Shown: positions 6,454 through 14,333, numbered from the stretch's first letter. The stretch: 35,004 nt of DNA from Pseudonocardia sp. KRD291 (GCF_019263595.1 NZ_JADQDD010000024.1:1-35004); one strand, 5' to 3'. Notes: generated from the sequence alone by a model not told the origin. Program-made: numbers and translations.

Positions 6454-9348
6454 GTGTCCATGCGGCCCCCCGTGGGAGCGCCGTCGCTGTCCCGGCGTAC
6501 CCGGATCCTGCTCATCGCGGCAGGTGTCCTGGTGGTTCTTCTGCTGGGTGGTTCCCGGCTGGTCAACTTCTATGTGGACTGGCTGTGGTTCGGCGAGGTC
6601 GGCTTCCGCAACGTCCTGACCACCAGACTGTTCACCCAGGTCGTGCAGTTCCTGGTGATCGCCCTGCTCGTCGGCGGCCTCGTCGCGCTGACGCTGTGGA
6701 TCGCCTACCGGTTCCGGCCGGTCTTCGTACCGGTCTCCGGCCCCGAGGACCCGGTGGCCCGGTACCGCACAGTGATCATCCAGCGTCTGCGGCTGTTCGC
6801 CGTCGGCATCCCGGTCGCGATCGGCGTGATCGCCGGGCTGGCCGCGCAGGGCAGCTGGCAGACGGTGCAGATGTTCCTGCACTCCACGCCGTTCAACGTC
6901 GCGGACCCGGAGTTCGGCAACGACGTGTCGTTCTACGCGTTCACGCTGCCGTTCCTGCGCCTCGTGCTCACCTGGCTGTTCGTCTCGGTGGCGATCTGCT
7001 TCATCGTCGCGCTGGTCACGCACTATCTGTTCGGCGGCATCCGGCTCACCGGCCGCAGCGGGCAGATCTCGGCCGCCGCGCGCGCCCAGCTGGCCGTGCT
7101 GGCGGGTGTGTTCGTGCTGCTCAAGGCCGTCGGCTACTGGTTCGACCGGTACGACCTGCTGTTCTCCCAGCGCAACGCGAACTTCACCGGCGCCACCTAC
7201 ACCGACCTCAACGCCGTCCTCCCGGCGAAGATCATCCTGTTGATCATCTCGGTGATCTGCGCGGGCGCGTTCTTCGCCGCGGTGTTCCGGCGCAACCTGC
7301 AGATCCCGGCCGTCGCGCTGGTGATGCTCGTGATCTCCTCGATCCTGGTCGGCGCGGCCTGGCCCGCGGTGCTGCAGCAGTTCGTGGTGGCCCCGAACGC
7401 GAACGAGCGCGAGGCCCCGTCGATCCAGCGCAACATCGAGGCGACGCGGGCGGCGTTCGGGCTGACCCCGGACAAGGTCGACATCAAGGACTACAGCGGG
7501 ACGTCGACGGCGACCCCGGCGCAGGTGCGCTCGGACACCGCGACGATCCCGAACATCCGGCTGCTCGACCCGGGCAAGCTGAACAAGACGTTCACCCAGC
7601 TCCAGCAGCGCCGGAACTTCTACGGCTTCACCCCGTCCCTGGACATCGACCGCTACACCGTCGGCGGCGAGACCCAGGACTACGTGATCGCGGCCCGCGA
7701 GCTGGACCAGAGTGCCCTGGTCGGCAACCAGACCGACTGGATCAACAAGCACCTCGTCTACACCCACGGCAACGGCATCGTGGCCGCACCGGCGAACCAG
7801 GTCAACGCGGCGCTGGAGGACACCGGCGGCCAGGGCGGCCTGCCGAACTTCACCGTGAGCGACACCTCGACCCAGGGCACGATCCCGGTGCGGCAGCCCC
7901 GGATCTACTACAGCGAGCTGCTCAACAACGAGTACTCGATCGTCGGGGCGGGACCCGGTGACGCGGCACGCGAGTACGACTCGGACACCCAGCAGTACAC
8001 CTACGACGGCGCCGGCGGCGTGCCGATCGGCGGGCTGGGCAACCGGATGGCGTTCGCGCTGGCCTACGGCGAACGCAACATCCTGTTCAACAGCTCGATC
8101 AACGAGAACTCGCGGATCCTCTACAACCGCGACCCCTCGCAGCGGGTCCGGGACGTCGCCCCGTGGCTGACCGTGGACAACGACGCGTATCCGGCCGTCG
8201 TCGACGGCCGCGTGCAGTGGATCATCGACGGCTACACCACGCTGCAGAACTACCCGTACGCGGCGCAGGTCCCGCTGGGTGAGGCGACCGCGGACAGCCG
8301 GCTCGGCGCGCAGGGCCAGCAGGGCCCGAACGACAACATCAGCTACCTGCGCAACTCGGTGAAGGCGACCGTCGACGCCTACGACGGCAGCATCAAGCTC
8401 TACGCCTTCGACGAGACCGACCCGGTGCTGCAGACCTGGGAGAAGGCGTTCCCGGGATCGGTGACGCCCAAGTCCGAGATCAGCCCGTCCCTCAACGAGC
8501 ACCTGCGCTACCCGGAGGACCAGTTCAAGGTCCAGCGCGAGCTGCTGACCCGCTACCACGTCAGTGACCCGGGGGAGTTCTTCTCGACCGTCTCGTTCTG
8601 GGACGTGCCCTCGGACCCGACGGTGCAGGGCAACACCGGTTCGGCGCAGGACGCCCAGCCGCCCTACTACGTCCTGGCCGGGTTGCCCGGGCAGCGCGAG
8701 GCGACGTTCCAGCTGACCAGCGCGCTGGTCAGCCTGCGACGGCAGTTCCTGGCGTCCTACATGTCGGTGGACTCGGACCCGGAGAACTACGGCAAGATCA
8801 CCGTGCTGGAGCTGCCCAGTGAGACCCAGACGCTCGGCCCGCAACAGGTGCAGACCCAGTTCCTCGGCTCGCCGCAGGTGTCGCAGGAGCTGAACCTGCT
8901 GCGGCAGAACCAGACCACGATCGACTACGGGAACCTGCTGACGCTGCCGGTGGCCGGAGGGCTGCTCTACGTCGAGCCGGTCTACATCGAGCGGGCCGGG
9001 CAGGACTCGTCCTACCCGCAGCTGGCCCGCGTGCTGGTCAGCTACGGCGGGCAGGTCGGGTACAACCCGAGCCTGTCGGTGGCACTGGACCAGATCTTCG
9101 GGGCGGGGGCCGGTACCGCCGCGACCGGGACGACGCCGACCCCGGCGACGCCCGCGGCTCCGGGGACGCCGGCCACACCGGCGGCTCCGGGCGCCGCGAG
9201 CGCGGCCCAGGCGTCGGCGGCCACCGAGATCCGCGCGGCGCTCGACGAGCTCAAGGCCGCCCAGCGGGGCGGGGACTTCGCCAAGCAGGGTCAGGCGCTC
9301 GCGGCGCTCGACGCCGCGGTCGCGAAGTTCCAGTCCGCCGGCGGCTGA
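6454..9348 (+). CDS. UPF0182 family large membrane protein
   Basis: This protein of about 964 aa shows the UPF0182 pattern. Seven or so transmembrane helices fill the first 330 residues (RILLIAAGVLVVLLLGGSRL first), with family motifs DWLWFGEVGF and later NNEYSIVGAGPGDAAREYD. A long extracytoplasmic region follows. The C-terminus carries a Thr/Pro/Ala-rich linker (about residues 885-920) and a final helix. Function is unknown; the family is widespread in actinobacteria and cyanobacteria. GGAG at 6443-6446 is only 1 nt from the GTG at 6448 but 7 nt from the GTG at 6454, so 6454 is preferred. The gene is followed by a strong terminator and then by the tRNA genes. Confidence 0.95.
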   Translation: MSMRPPVGAPSLSRRTRILLIAAGVLVVLLLGGSRLVNFYVDWLWFGEVGFRNVLTTRLFTQVVQFLVIALLVGGLVALTLWIAYRFRPVFVPVSGPEDPVARYRTVIIQRLRLFAVGIPVAIGVIAGLAAQGSWQTVQMFLHSTPFNVADPEFGNDVSFYAFTLPFLRLVLTWLFVSVAICFIVALVTHYLFGGIRLTGRSGQISAAARAQLAVLAGVFVLLKAVGYWFDRYDLLFSQRNANFTGATYTDLNAVLPAKIILLIISVICAGAFFAAVFRRNLQIPAVALVMLVISSILVGAAWPAVLQQFVVAPNANEREAPSIQRNIEATRAAFGLTPDKVDIKDYSGTSTATPAQVRSDTATIPNIRLLDPGKLNKTFTQLQQRRNFYGFTPSLDIDRYTVGGETQDYVIAARELDQSALVGNQTDWINKHLVYTHGNGIVAAPANQVNAALEDTGGQGGLPNFTVSDTSTQGTIPVRQPRIYYSELLNNEYSIVGAGPGDAAREYDSDTQQYTYDGAGGVPIGGLGNRMAFALAYGERNILFNSSINENSRILYNRDPSQRVRDVAPWLTVDNDAYPAVVDGRVQWIIDGYTTLQNYPYAAQVPLGEATADSRLGAQGQQGPNDNISYLRNSVKATVDAYDGSIKLYAFDETDPVLQTWEKAFPGSVTPKSEISPSLNEHLRYPEDQFKVQRELLTRYHVSDPGEFFSTVSFWDVPSDPTVQGNTGSAQDAQPPYYVLAGLPGQREATFQLTSALVSLRRQFLASYMSVDSDPENYGKITVLELPSETQTLGPQQVQTQFLGSPQVSQELNLLRQNQTTIDYGNLLTLPVAGGLLYVEPVYIERAGQDSSYPQLARVLVSYGGQVGYNPSLSVALDQIFGAGAGTAATGTTPTPATPAAPGTPATPAAPGAASAAQASAATEIRAALDELKAAQRGGDFAKQGQALAALDAAVAKFQSAGG

Positions 9349-9355
9349 CCGGCAC

Positions 9356-9388
9356 GGGGTGCCCGGGGACGCGTTCCCCGGGCACCCC
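9356..9388 (+). terminator. Hairpin terminator after UPF0182 gene
   Basis: GGGGTGCCCGGGGA (9356-9369) is perfectly complementary to 9375-9388, with a CGCGT loop. It begins 8 nt after the stop codon. Confidence 0.85.
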
Positions 9389-9451
9389 CCGCGCCCGGTG
9401 CGAGATAGCGGGCGTGTAGAGTCAGCGGTACAACGAAATACAGAAACACGG

Positions 9452-9525
9452 CGCGGGGTGGAGCAGCTCGGTAGCTCGCTGGGCTCATAACCCAGAGGTC
9501 GTAGGTTCGAATCCTACCCCCGCTA
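9452..9525 (+). tRNA. Initiator tRNA-Met (CAT), copy 1
   Basis: A complete cloverleaf is visible. The acceptor CGCGGGG pairs with CCCCGCT except at C1 x T72, the anticodon stem-loop is CTGGG-CTCATAA-CCCAG, and the T arm is GTAGG-TTCGAAT-CCTAC. The unpaired 1-72 position and the three G-C pairs next to the anticodon loop mark it as initiator rather than elongator. CCA is not encoded. TAGAGT at 9417-9422 may be its -10 element. Confidence 0.96.
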
Positions 9526-9532
9526 CTCATCG

Positions 9533-9564
9533 CGAAGGCCCCCGGAGAGATCCGGGGGCCTTCG
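9533..9564 (+). terminator. Terminator after initiator tRNA copy 1
   Basis: CGAAGGCCCCCGGA (9533-9546) and TCCGGGGGCCTTCG (9551-9564) form a perfect 14-bp stem with a GAGA tetraloop. TCGTTCTT follows. Confidence 0.88.
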
Positions 9565-9700
9565 TCGTTCTTGCCGGTCCTTTCGCGCGGCCCCGGGGTC
9601 GCCGGCGTGGCCGCCTCGGCAGGCGTTCCGGGCGGCCCCGGTGAACGTGGGGGGTCCGTGTCGTGTCCGCGGGGAGGTCGCGTAGTATCGGTTCTACCGA

Positions 9701-9774
9701 CGCGGGGTGGAGCAGCTCGGTAGCTCGCTGGGCTCATAACCCAGAGGTCGTAGGTTCGAATCCTACCCCCGCTA
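9701..9774 (+). tRNA. Initiator tRNA-Met (CAT), copy 2
   Basis: This gene is identical over all 74 nt to the copy starting at 9452, and the identity extends 3 nt further downstream (CTC). Upstream sequence differs, with a possible -10 TAGTAT at 9683-9688. It has its own terminator, so the two copies are probably separate transcription units. The intervening 9565-9700 holds no gene that I can support. Confidence 0.96.
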
Positions 9775-9779
9775 CTCGT

Positions 9780-9815
9780 CGAAGGGCCCCGGACCAGCTG
9801 GTCCGGGGCCCTTCG
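9780..9815. terminator. Long perfect hairpin after initiator tRNA copy 2
   Basis: CGAAGGGCCCCGGACCAG (9780-9797) is the reverse complement of 9798-9815, so the whole element is one 36-bp palindrome. It separates the tRNA from the converging methyltransferase gene and probably terminates both. Confidence 0.85.
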
Positions 9816-9827
9816 TGCGTCGTGCTG

Positions 9828-10463
9828 CTACGACGTCGCCGGGCGCACCTCGAGCACGCGGAAGCCCCGGTCGGACGTGAGCCGGCTCGTCGGGAAGCCC
9901 TGCTCGTCGAGCCAGCGGGCCAGCGAGTCCGAGCCGAGGTTCTTCGACACCACCAGGTACGCGACGCCGTCCGGGGACAGGCGCGGCAGCCAGCGCAGCA
10001 GCATCTCGTGCAGCGCGGCCTTGCCGGAGCGGATCGGCGGGTTGGAGTAGATCCCGGCGAACGTGACGTCGTCGGGCACCTCGTCCGGGCGGCAGACGGT
10101 GACGTTGCCCAGGCCCGCCGATTCCGCGTTCGCCCGGGTCAGGCCGAGTGCCCGGTCGTTGAGGTCGATCGCCCACACCGGGAGCCTGCGCCGCCGGGTG
10201 GCCAGGGTCAGCGCGATCGGCCCGTACCCGCAACCCAGGTCGAGCATCGGACCGCGGGTCCCGGGCATCGGGGCGGACTCGAGCAGGACCTTCGTGCCGC
10301 GGTCCACCCGGCCCTGGGAGAACACCCCGGAGTCGGTCGCCAGCGTCAGATCGACGCCTGCGCCGATGCTCGTTCCGTCTGCGCCCCGCTCGGCGGTGTG
10401 GAGGCGGACCGTGCCGGGCCGACTCGGTGCCGTCGGATCGGCGGTGAAGTAGTGGTCCTGCAC
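9828..10463 (-). CDS. RsmC/RlmG-like class I SAM methyltransferase
   Basis: This 211-aa protein begins near DHYFTADP, as small RsmC-like proteins do. It has SAM motif I DLGCGYGPIAL, an acidic residue in WAIDLN, and the motif IV NPPIRSG found in N2-guanine rRNA methyltransferases. A likely role is m2G modification of rRNA, but the target base cannot be assigned. The N-terminal non-catalytic domain of E. coli RsmC is absent, as is common in actinobacteria. The GTG at 10463 is chosen because ATCCTA (TAGGAT) lies 8 nt upstream with no Shine-Dalgarno. GTG 10469 or ATG 10487 are alternatives. It is divergent from the S4 gene by only 25 nt. Confidence 0.88.
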   Translation of the reverse strand: MQDHYFTADPTAPSRPGTVRLHTAERGADGTSIGAGVDLTLATDSGVFSQGRVDRGTKVLLESAPMPGTRGPMLDLGCGYGPIALTLATRRRRLPVWAIDLNDRALGLTRANAESAGLGNVTVCRPDEVPDDVTFAGIYSNPPIRSGKAALHEMLLRWLPRLSPDGVAYLVVSKNLGSDSLARWLDEQGFPTSRLTSDRGFRVLEVRPATS

Positions 10464-10471
10464 GCGCACGG

Positions 10472-10481
10472 ATCCTACGGC
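10472..10481. promoter_or_regulatory. Overlapping divergent -10 hexamers
   Basis: TAGGAT on the minus strand (10472-10477) and TACGGC on the plus strand (10476-10481) overlap by 2 bp. They lie 8 and 7 nt before the methyltransferase and S4 gene starts respectively. Both genes lack a Shine-Dalgarno, which fits divergent leaderless transcription from one shared core. Confidence 0.5.
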
Positions 10482-10488
10482 GCGCATC

Positions 10489-10755
10489 ATGGACACCATG
10501 AGCGAGTCCGCGAGGCAGTCCCCGGCACGGGGTGCAGCACCGATCATGGACGTGCCGATCGACTCGGAGCCCATCCGGATCGGCCAGTTCCTCAAGCTCG
10601 CCGGGCTGGCCGAGGACGGCGGGCACGCCCGCGAGCTGCTCGAGTCCGGCGATGTGACCCTCAACGGCCGTCCGGAGAACCGCCGCGGCGCGCAGCTAAA
10701 GGCCGGCGACGTCGTCGCGGTCGCCGGGACCCGGGTCCGCCCGACCGTCGGCTGA
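10489..10755 (+). CDS. Small S4 RNA-binding domain protein (YaaA/RlbA-like)
   Basis: This 88-aa protein has one S4 domain over residues about 22-84: IRIGQFLKLAGLAEDGGHARELLESGDVTLNGRPE with the typical LxxGDVxVNG turn. S4 proteins of this size bind structured RNA such as rRNA or tRNA; the exact partner is unknown. The neighbour is an rRNA-methyltransferase-like gene, which points to a ribosome-related role. The N-terminal 20 residues before the domain are probably disordered. ATG 10489 fits the leaderless spacing to TACGGC; ATG 10498 or 10546 are also in frame. Confidence 0.85.
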   Translation: MDTMSESARQSPARGAAPIMDVPIDSEPIRIGQFLKLAGLAEDGGHARELLESGDVTLNGRPENRRGAQLKAGDVVAVAGTRVRPTVG

Positions 10756-10796
10756 GCATCCCCGCGGGCCCGTCACCGGATCCCGCGATCGGGTCT

Positions 10797-10842
10797 CGAA
10801 GGGCCCCCTCGCTCACCGGAGCGTCCCGAGGGGCCCCCTCGC
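10797..10842. terminator. Paired self-complementary repeats, convergent terminator
   Basis: CGAAGGGCCCCCTCGC (10797-10812) recurs as CGAGGGGCCCCCTCGC at 10827-10842 with one difference. Each copy can form a short GC hairpin. They lie between the convergent S4 and acyltransferase genes and probably terminate both. Confidence 0.6.
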
Positions 10843-10868
10843 GGCGCGGGGGCGCCGGTGAGCAGAGC

Positions 10869-12914
10869 TCACCAGCCCAGTGTCGTCTCCAGGTGCCGGG
10901 CCAGGGTCGGGGCCAGGGACGCCGTGAACGTGGACGTCAGGTGGTTGTCGTCCATGTAGACGAGCACGTTGCCGACCTCGCTCGGGCAGGAGCGCGCGTC
11001 GCAGAGGTGGTCGGCCATGTCCACGAACGAGACGTTCGGCGGCACGTCGGGCAGCGTCGAGTAGCTCGGCATGGCCGGGTAGACGCTCTCGCGCTCGAGC
11101 CCGCACACGTCGGCGAGACGACCGTTGTCGCTCACGCAGTCCGGGACCGAGAAGCCGGGACGCGGGTTGTCCCGCAGCGCGACGACCGGGATGCCCGCGT
11201 CGTGCATCCGCCACCACTGCCCGACGAACCCGGGTGGGGTCTGCTCGGTCTGCCCGGGGCGGACGTCGCGGCTGGCCAGGGTGACGACGGCGTCCGGCTG
11301 CTGCTCGGCGAGTTCGTCGGCGGCCAGGGAGTTCCAGGCGGTGCAGCTCTCGTCGGCCGGGTCGACCTCGGAGGCGGTGGAGAACGGGCAGGCCCCGCGG
11401 AACATCACCACGAGCTCCCAGTTGCGCTGGGCCGCGAGCGGGATCAGGGCGCCGGTGTACTGCTGGGCGTGCGAGTCCCCGACGACCGCGACGGTGCGCT
11501 CCGGCGGCCCGTCACCGGGCGAGGGGATCCGGCAGACCTCGAGATCCGGGCGTTGCGGTGAGGGGCCGCAGAGCCAGGTGCCGGTCCGGTAGCTCCAGTC
11601 GTCGCCCGCCTGCACCAGCGAGGGCAGCAGCGGGGCGTCGTCGACGTCGGCGCCGGCGAAGCTGAACGACGGGTCCAGCGCGCCGGCGCCGGGGTGCGCC
11701 GGCGAGCCGACGTCGACGCCCGGCTCGGCGCGGACCGTCGCCACGCCCTGCCAGAGGCTGCAGGTCAGCAGCACGGTGCCGGCCAGCGCGAGACCCGTGC
11801 GCAGCGCGACCCGTGGACGGGCCCGCTGCAGCGGTTGCTCGACGAAGCGGTGGGTGAGCACGGCCAGCACCAGTGCCGCTGCGATCACCACGAGCCCGCC
11901 GAGGAGCCCGGGGTGCGGCCGCCCGGTCAGCACGAGCGTGAGAACCAGGATCGGCCAGTGCCAGAGGTAGAGCGGGAAGCTGATGTCGCCGAGGCGGTGC
12001 AGCAGGGGTGTGACCAGCATCCGGTCCGCGCCCCAGCGGTGCCCGGTCCGCCCGGCCGTCAGGACCAGGGCGGCGGCCATGGTCGGCCAGAGCGCCACCC
12101 AGCCCGGGAACGCCCGGTCCACCTGGAGCAGGAACCCGCAGGAGACCAGGGCCGCGATCCCGGCCCAGCCGAGCGCGACCCGGGTCCGGGTCCCCATCAG
12201 CGGGCTCGCCTCGATCCGGTCGATCCACAGGGCGAGCAGCCCGCCGAGGGCGAACTCCCAGACCCGGGTCAGCGAGTGGAAGTAGGCCAGCGGCTGGTCG
12301 GCGGCCGTGAGCAGCACCGAGAACACCAACGACGCCGCGCCGACGCCGAGCAGGACGACGGACAGGGTGCGGTGCAGGCCCCGGGAGTCCCGGCGGGCGA
12401 CGACCGCGACGAGCGCCACCAGCAGCGGCCACACCAGGTAGAACTGGCCCTGCACCGAGAGCGACCAGAAGTGCTGCGCGATCCCGGCCGCGTCGTTCTG
12501 CGCGGCGTAGTCGACCGCATCCGCGGCGAGCTGCCAGTTCTGCAGGAACAGCGTCGAGGTGACGAGCTCGCGGACGGTCGGCAGCCAGCGGCTCTCCGGC
12601 AGCAGCAGCGCCCCGGCGGCCGCACTGGCCAGCAGCACCACCCCGGCCGCGGGCAGCAGCCGGGAGAGCTGACGCGACCACGTCGCCCGCAGGTCCACCC
12701 GCCCGCGGCGCGCCGACCGGTAGAGGCCCCCGGTCACCAGGAACCCGCTGATCAGGAAGAACACGTCCACGCCACCGGAGACCCGGTCGAACCAGACGTG
12801 GTAGACGACGACCAGCCCGACGGCCAGCGCCCGCAGGCCCTGCAGCTCCGGCCGGTACCGGGTCCGCCGGCCGGCGTCGGTGGTGGCGGGTGCTCCGGTC
12901 CCGGGCGAGGTCAC
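10869..12914 (-). CDS. Acyltransferase-3 / SGNH membrane acetyltransferase (OafA-like)
   Basis: This 681-aa protein fuses two domains. The N-terminal membrane domain (about 20-390, ten or more helices) has YRPELQGLRALAV and a VVYHVWF histidine, as in acyltransferase-3 proteins. The C-terminal periplasmic-side SGNH domain (about 440-681) has VVGDSHAQQ with the nucleophile serine, and DDNHLT near the end carrying the Asp-His pair. Such fusions O-acetylate cell-surface polysaccharide or peptidoglycan. The GTG at 12914 has a GGAG 9 nt upstream. The gene lies downstream of a secreted transglycosylase, separated by two hairpins. The precise polymer acetylated is not evident. Confidence 0.93.
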   Translation of the reverse strand: MTSPGTGAPATTDAGRRTRYRPELQGLRALAVGLVVVYHVWFDRVSGGVDVFFLISGFLVTGGLYRSARRGRVDLRATWSRQLSRLLPAAGVVLLASAAAGALLLPESRWLPTVRELVTSTLFLQNWQLAADAVDYAAQNDAAGIAQHFWSLSVQGQFYLVWPLLVALVAVVARRDSRGLHRTLSVVLLGVGAASLVFSVLLTAADQPLAYFHSLTRVWEFALGGLLALWIDRIEASPLMGTRTRVALGWAGIAALVSCGFLLQVDRAFPGWVALWPTMAAALVLTAGRTGHRWGADRMLVTPLLHRLGDISFPLYLWHWPILVLTLVLTGRPHPGLLGGLVVIAAALVLAVLTHRFVEQPLQRARPRVALRTGLALAGTVLLTCSLWQGVATVRAEPGVDVGSPAHPGAGALDPSFSFAGADVDDAPLLPSLVQAGDDWSYRTGTWLCGPSPQRPDLEVCRIPSPGDGPPERTVAVVGDSHAQQYTGALIPLAAQRNWELVVMFRGACPFSTASEVDPADESCTAWNSLAADELAEQQPDAVVTLASRDVRPGQTEQTPPGFVGQWWRMHDAGIPVVALRDNPRPGFSVPDCVSDNGRLADVCGLERESVYPAMPSYSTLPDVPPNVSFVDMADHLCDARSCPSEVGNVLVYMDDNHLTSTFTASLAPTLARHLETTLGW

Positions 12915-12956
12915 GAGGCCGAGCTCCTTCCCGTCCGTCCGGTCCGGACATACGAC

Positions 12957-12985
12957 AGCGGCCGGCAGGAGACCTGCCGGCCGCT
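12957..12985 (-). terminator. 13-bp perfect hairpin in the acyltransferase leader
   Basis: AGCGGCCGGCAGG (12957-12969) pairs perfectly with 12973-12985 around AGA. It lies 43 nt upstream of the acyltransferase start and about 70 nt after the transglycosylase stop. It may be a second terminator or an attenuator-like element. Confidence 0.55.
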
Positions 12986-13024
12986 GGACGAACCGCTGCA
13001 CGCGTATGAACCGCGAGTACTCCC

Positions 13025-13059
13025 TGAGGTCGCGGCCACGAGGTGGCCGCCGGACCTCA
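13025..13059 (-). terminator. Hairpin overlapping the transglycosylase stop codon
   Basis: TGAGGTC-GCGGCCAC pairs with GTGGCCGC-CG-GACCTCA around a GAG loop, with a 2-nt bulge. The outer end includes the TGA stop of the transglycosylase gene, so the last codon sits at the base of the stem. Confidence 0.65.
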
Positions 13060-13932
13060 GTATCCCATGTACCCGCCGCTGGAGCTGCTGCGCCCACCCG
13101 CGGCGAGGGTCTCCTCGCCGTACCGGTCGACCATGTAGCGGACGCCCGCGGTGATGTTCGCGACCGGGTCGGTGACCGACTCGCTCGCGAAGTCCGGGTG
13201 CACGTAGCGCTTGAACGTGGCCGGGATGACCTGCATCAGGCCCTCGGAGTGGTTGCCCGCGGCGGCGTTGGAGTCCCAGTCGTTGATGGCGTCCGGGTCC
13301 CCGTTGGACTCCTTGAGGATGATCCGCTTGAGGCCGGTCGCGTAGGACTGCGGCATGCCCATGTGGTCGAGCGCCTCGGCGATCCAGCCGTCGAGCCCGC
13401 CGGCGGCGATCGTCGAGTCGAGCTCCTGGCGGGCGGCGGCCTTCTTCGCCTCGGCCGCGGCGGCCTTCTCGTGCTCCGCGGCGATCTTCTCGGCGATCTT
13501 GCCGGCCTTGTCCAGCGAGGCGACGTCCACATCGGACGCCGTCGCGTGCGCGGCACCGGCCTGGTGCGTGGCGGCGGGCGTCGTGTCGAACGCGACGGGG
13601 CTGAAGTAGCCCGACGGGCTGCCGTCGGTCGAGGTGGTCGACGAGGCGATCGGCGCCGACTGCGAGGCGAGCATCGTCGCCTTCGTGACGTCCGGGGCGG
13701 CGTCGGCCTCGGTGTTCCCGCCGACGGTCGTCGGGATCACCGCGGCGAAGGCACCCGAGGCGACGACGCCGAACGCGGCACCGGCCGCGGCGGTCGTCGT
13801 GCCGACCCGGCGCGCGGCCGAGGCGGGGGTGCTCGAGTGCCGCGCGGGGGAGCGGACGGAGCGGGTGTCGGTCGGGGCCGACTGCGGAACCATGGTCGTG
13901 CTGTAGCCGCCGGGGGAGCGGTGTGCAGGCAA
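13057..13932 (-). CDS. Secreted lytic transglycosylase (SLT domain)
   Basis: This 291-aa protein has a long basic N-region and then a hydrophobic signal segment (about 44-66, AAAGAAFGVVASGAFA). A Ser/Thr/Ala linker and a charged Ala/Glu/Lys coiled-coil (about 140-170) follow. The C-terminal SLT domain contains IILKESNGDPDAINDWD with the catalytic Glu, then EGLMQVIPATF. It should cleave peptidoglycan glycan strands. The tail is GGRSSSSGGYMGY. A TTG start at 13932 has AAAGGG 8 nt upstream; ATG 13893 is the alternative and would shorten the n-region by 13 residues. A consensus-like promoter lies about 120 nt upstream. Confidence 0.9.
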   Translation of the reverse strand: MPAHRSPGGYSTTMVPQSAPTDTRSVRSPARHSSTPASAARRVGTTTAAAGAAFGVVASGAFAAVIPTTVGGNTEADAAPDVTKATMLASQSAPIASSTTSTDGSPSGYFSPVAFDTTPAATHQAGAAHATASDVDVASLDKAGKIAEKIAAEHEKAAAAEAKKAAARQELDSTIAAGGLDGWIAEALDHMGMPQSYATGLKRIILKESNGDPDAINDWDSNAAAGNHSEGLMQVIPATFKRYVHPDFASESVTDPVANITAGVRYMVDRYGEETLAAGGRSSSSGGYMGY

Positions 13933-14054
13933 GGGAACGCCCTTTCGCGATCACGGACGGCGCCGTACGAGCGGCCGGGTCGGGGGTCCCGGGTCAGCCG
14001 GTCGGGGAAGTCCGGCTGCTGCCCGCTCGTGATCGGGCCGTGATGACCCGGAGG

Positions 14055-14083
14055 ACCCTACGGCCAGGCGTTGATCACGACAA
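14055..14083 (-). promoter_or_regulatory. Housekeeping promoter for the transglycosylase
   Basis: On the minus strand TTGTCG (14078-14083) and TAGGGT (14055-14060) are separated by exactly 17 nt, close to the actinobacterial SigA/HrdB consensus. Transcription would start near 14048, giving a leader of about 115 nt. Confidence 0.65.
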
Positions 14084-14315
14084 GCACCGGGGGTACCCGT
14101 CGGCGCGTCGGGCACACCGTTCACCGAGATATTGATCTTGAGGGTGGATGGCGGTGCTCGCGGCCAGCGGTACCGATCCTCGTCGGACGGTCGTTTCCGC
14201 AGCTCAGGGCCATTGTTTCGGTGTCCGGGCGCGACGCCGGCAAGATCATCGCGCCGCACGACAGGTCCGCGCGGGGACCCTCGAGGGCCCGATGGCGACG
14301 CCGAATCGCCGGTAA

Positions 14316-14333
14316 CCTGACTCTGGCTTCAGG
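14316..14333 (+). promoter_or_regulatory. SoxR-box-like palindrome
   Basis: CCTGACTCTGGCTTCAGG is an 18-bp imperfect dyad (CCTGA...TCAGG). It matches the SoxR consensus CCTCAAGTTAACTTGAGG at 11 of 18 positions by my count. It lies 21 nt before the soxR start and overlaps a TAACCT -10-like hexamer (14313-14318). Autoregulation is inferred. Confidence 0.5.

Noticed and set aside
6280..8844. An 854-aa minus-strand frame across the UPF0182 gene
   Set aside because: It is rich in Arg, Asp, Val and His repeats typical of antisense GC-rich sequence, with no motif.
9291..9737. A minus-strand frame containing GGRIRTYDLWVMSPASYRAAPPR
   Set aside because: This peptide is the translation of the reverse complement of the tRNA-Met gene, a well-known false gene call.
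13933..14054. A c-di-AMP (ydaO) riboswitch before the transglycosylase gene
   Set aside because: Such switches often precede actinobacterial wall-hydrolase genes, but I do not see the conserved GGTGAA-type and CTAAC-type core motifs. Only generic complementary segments are present.
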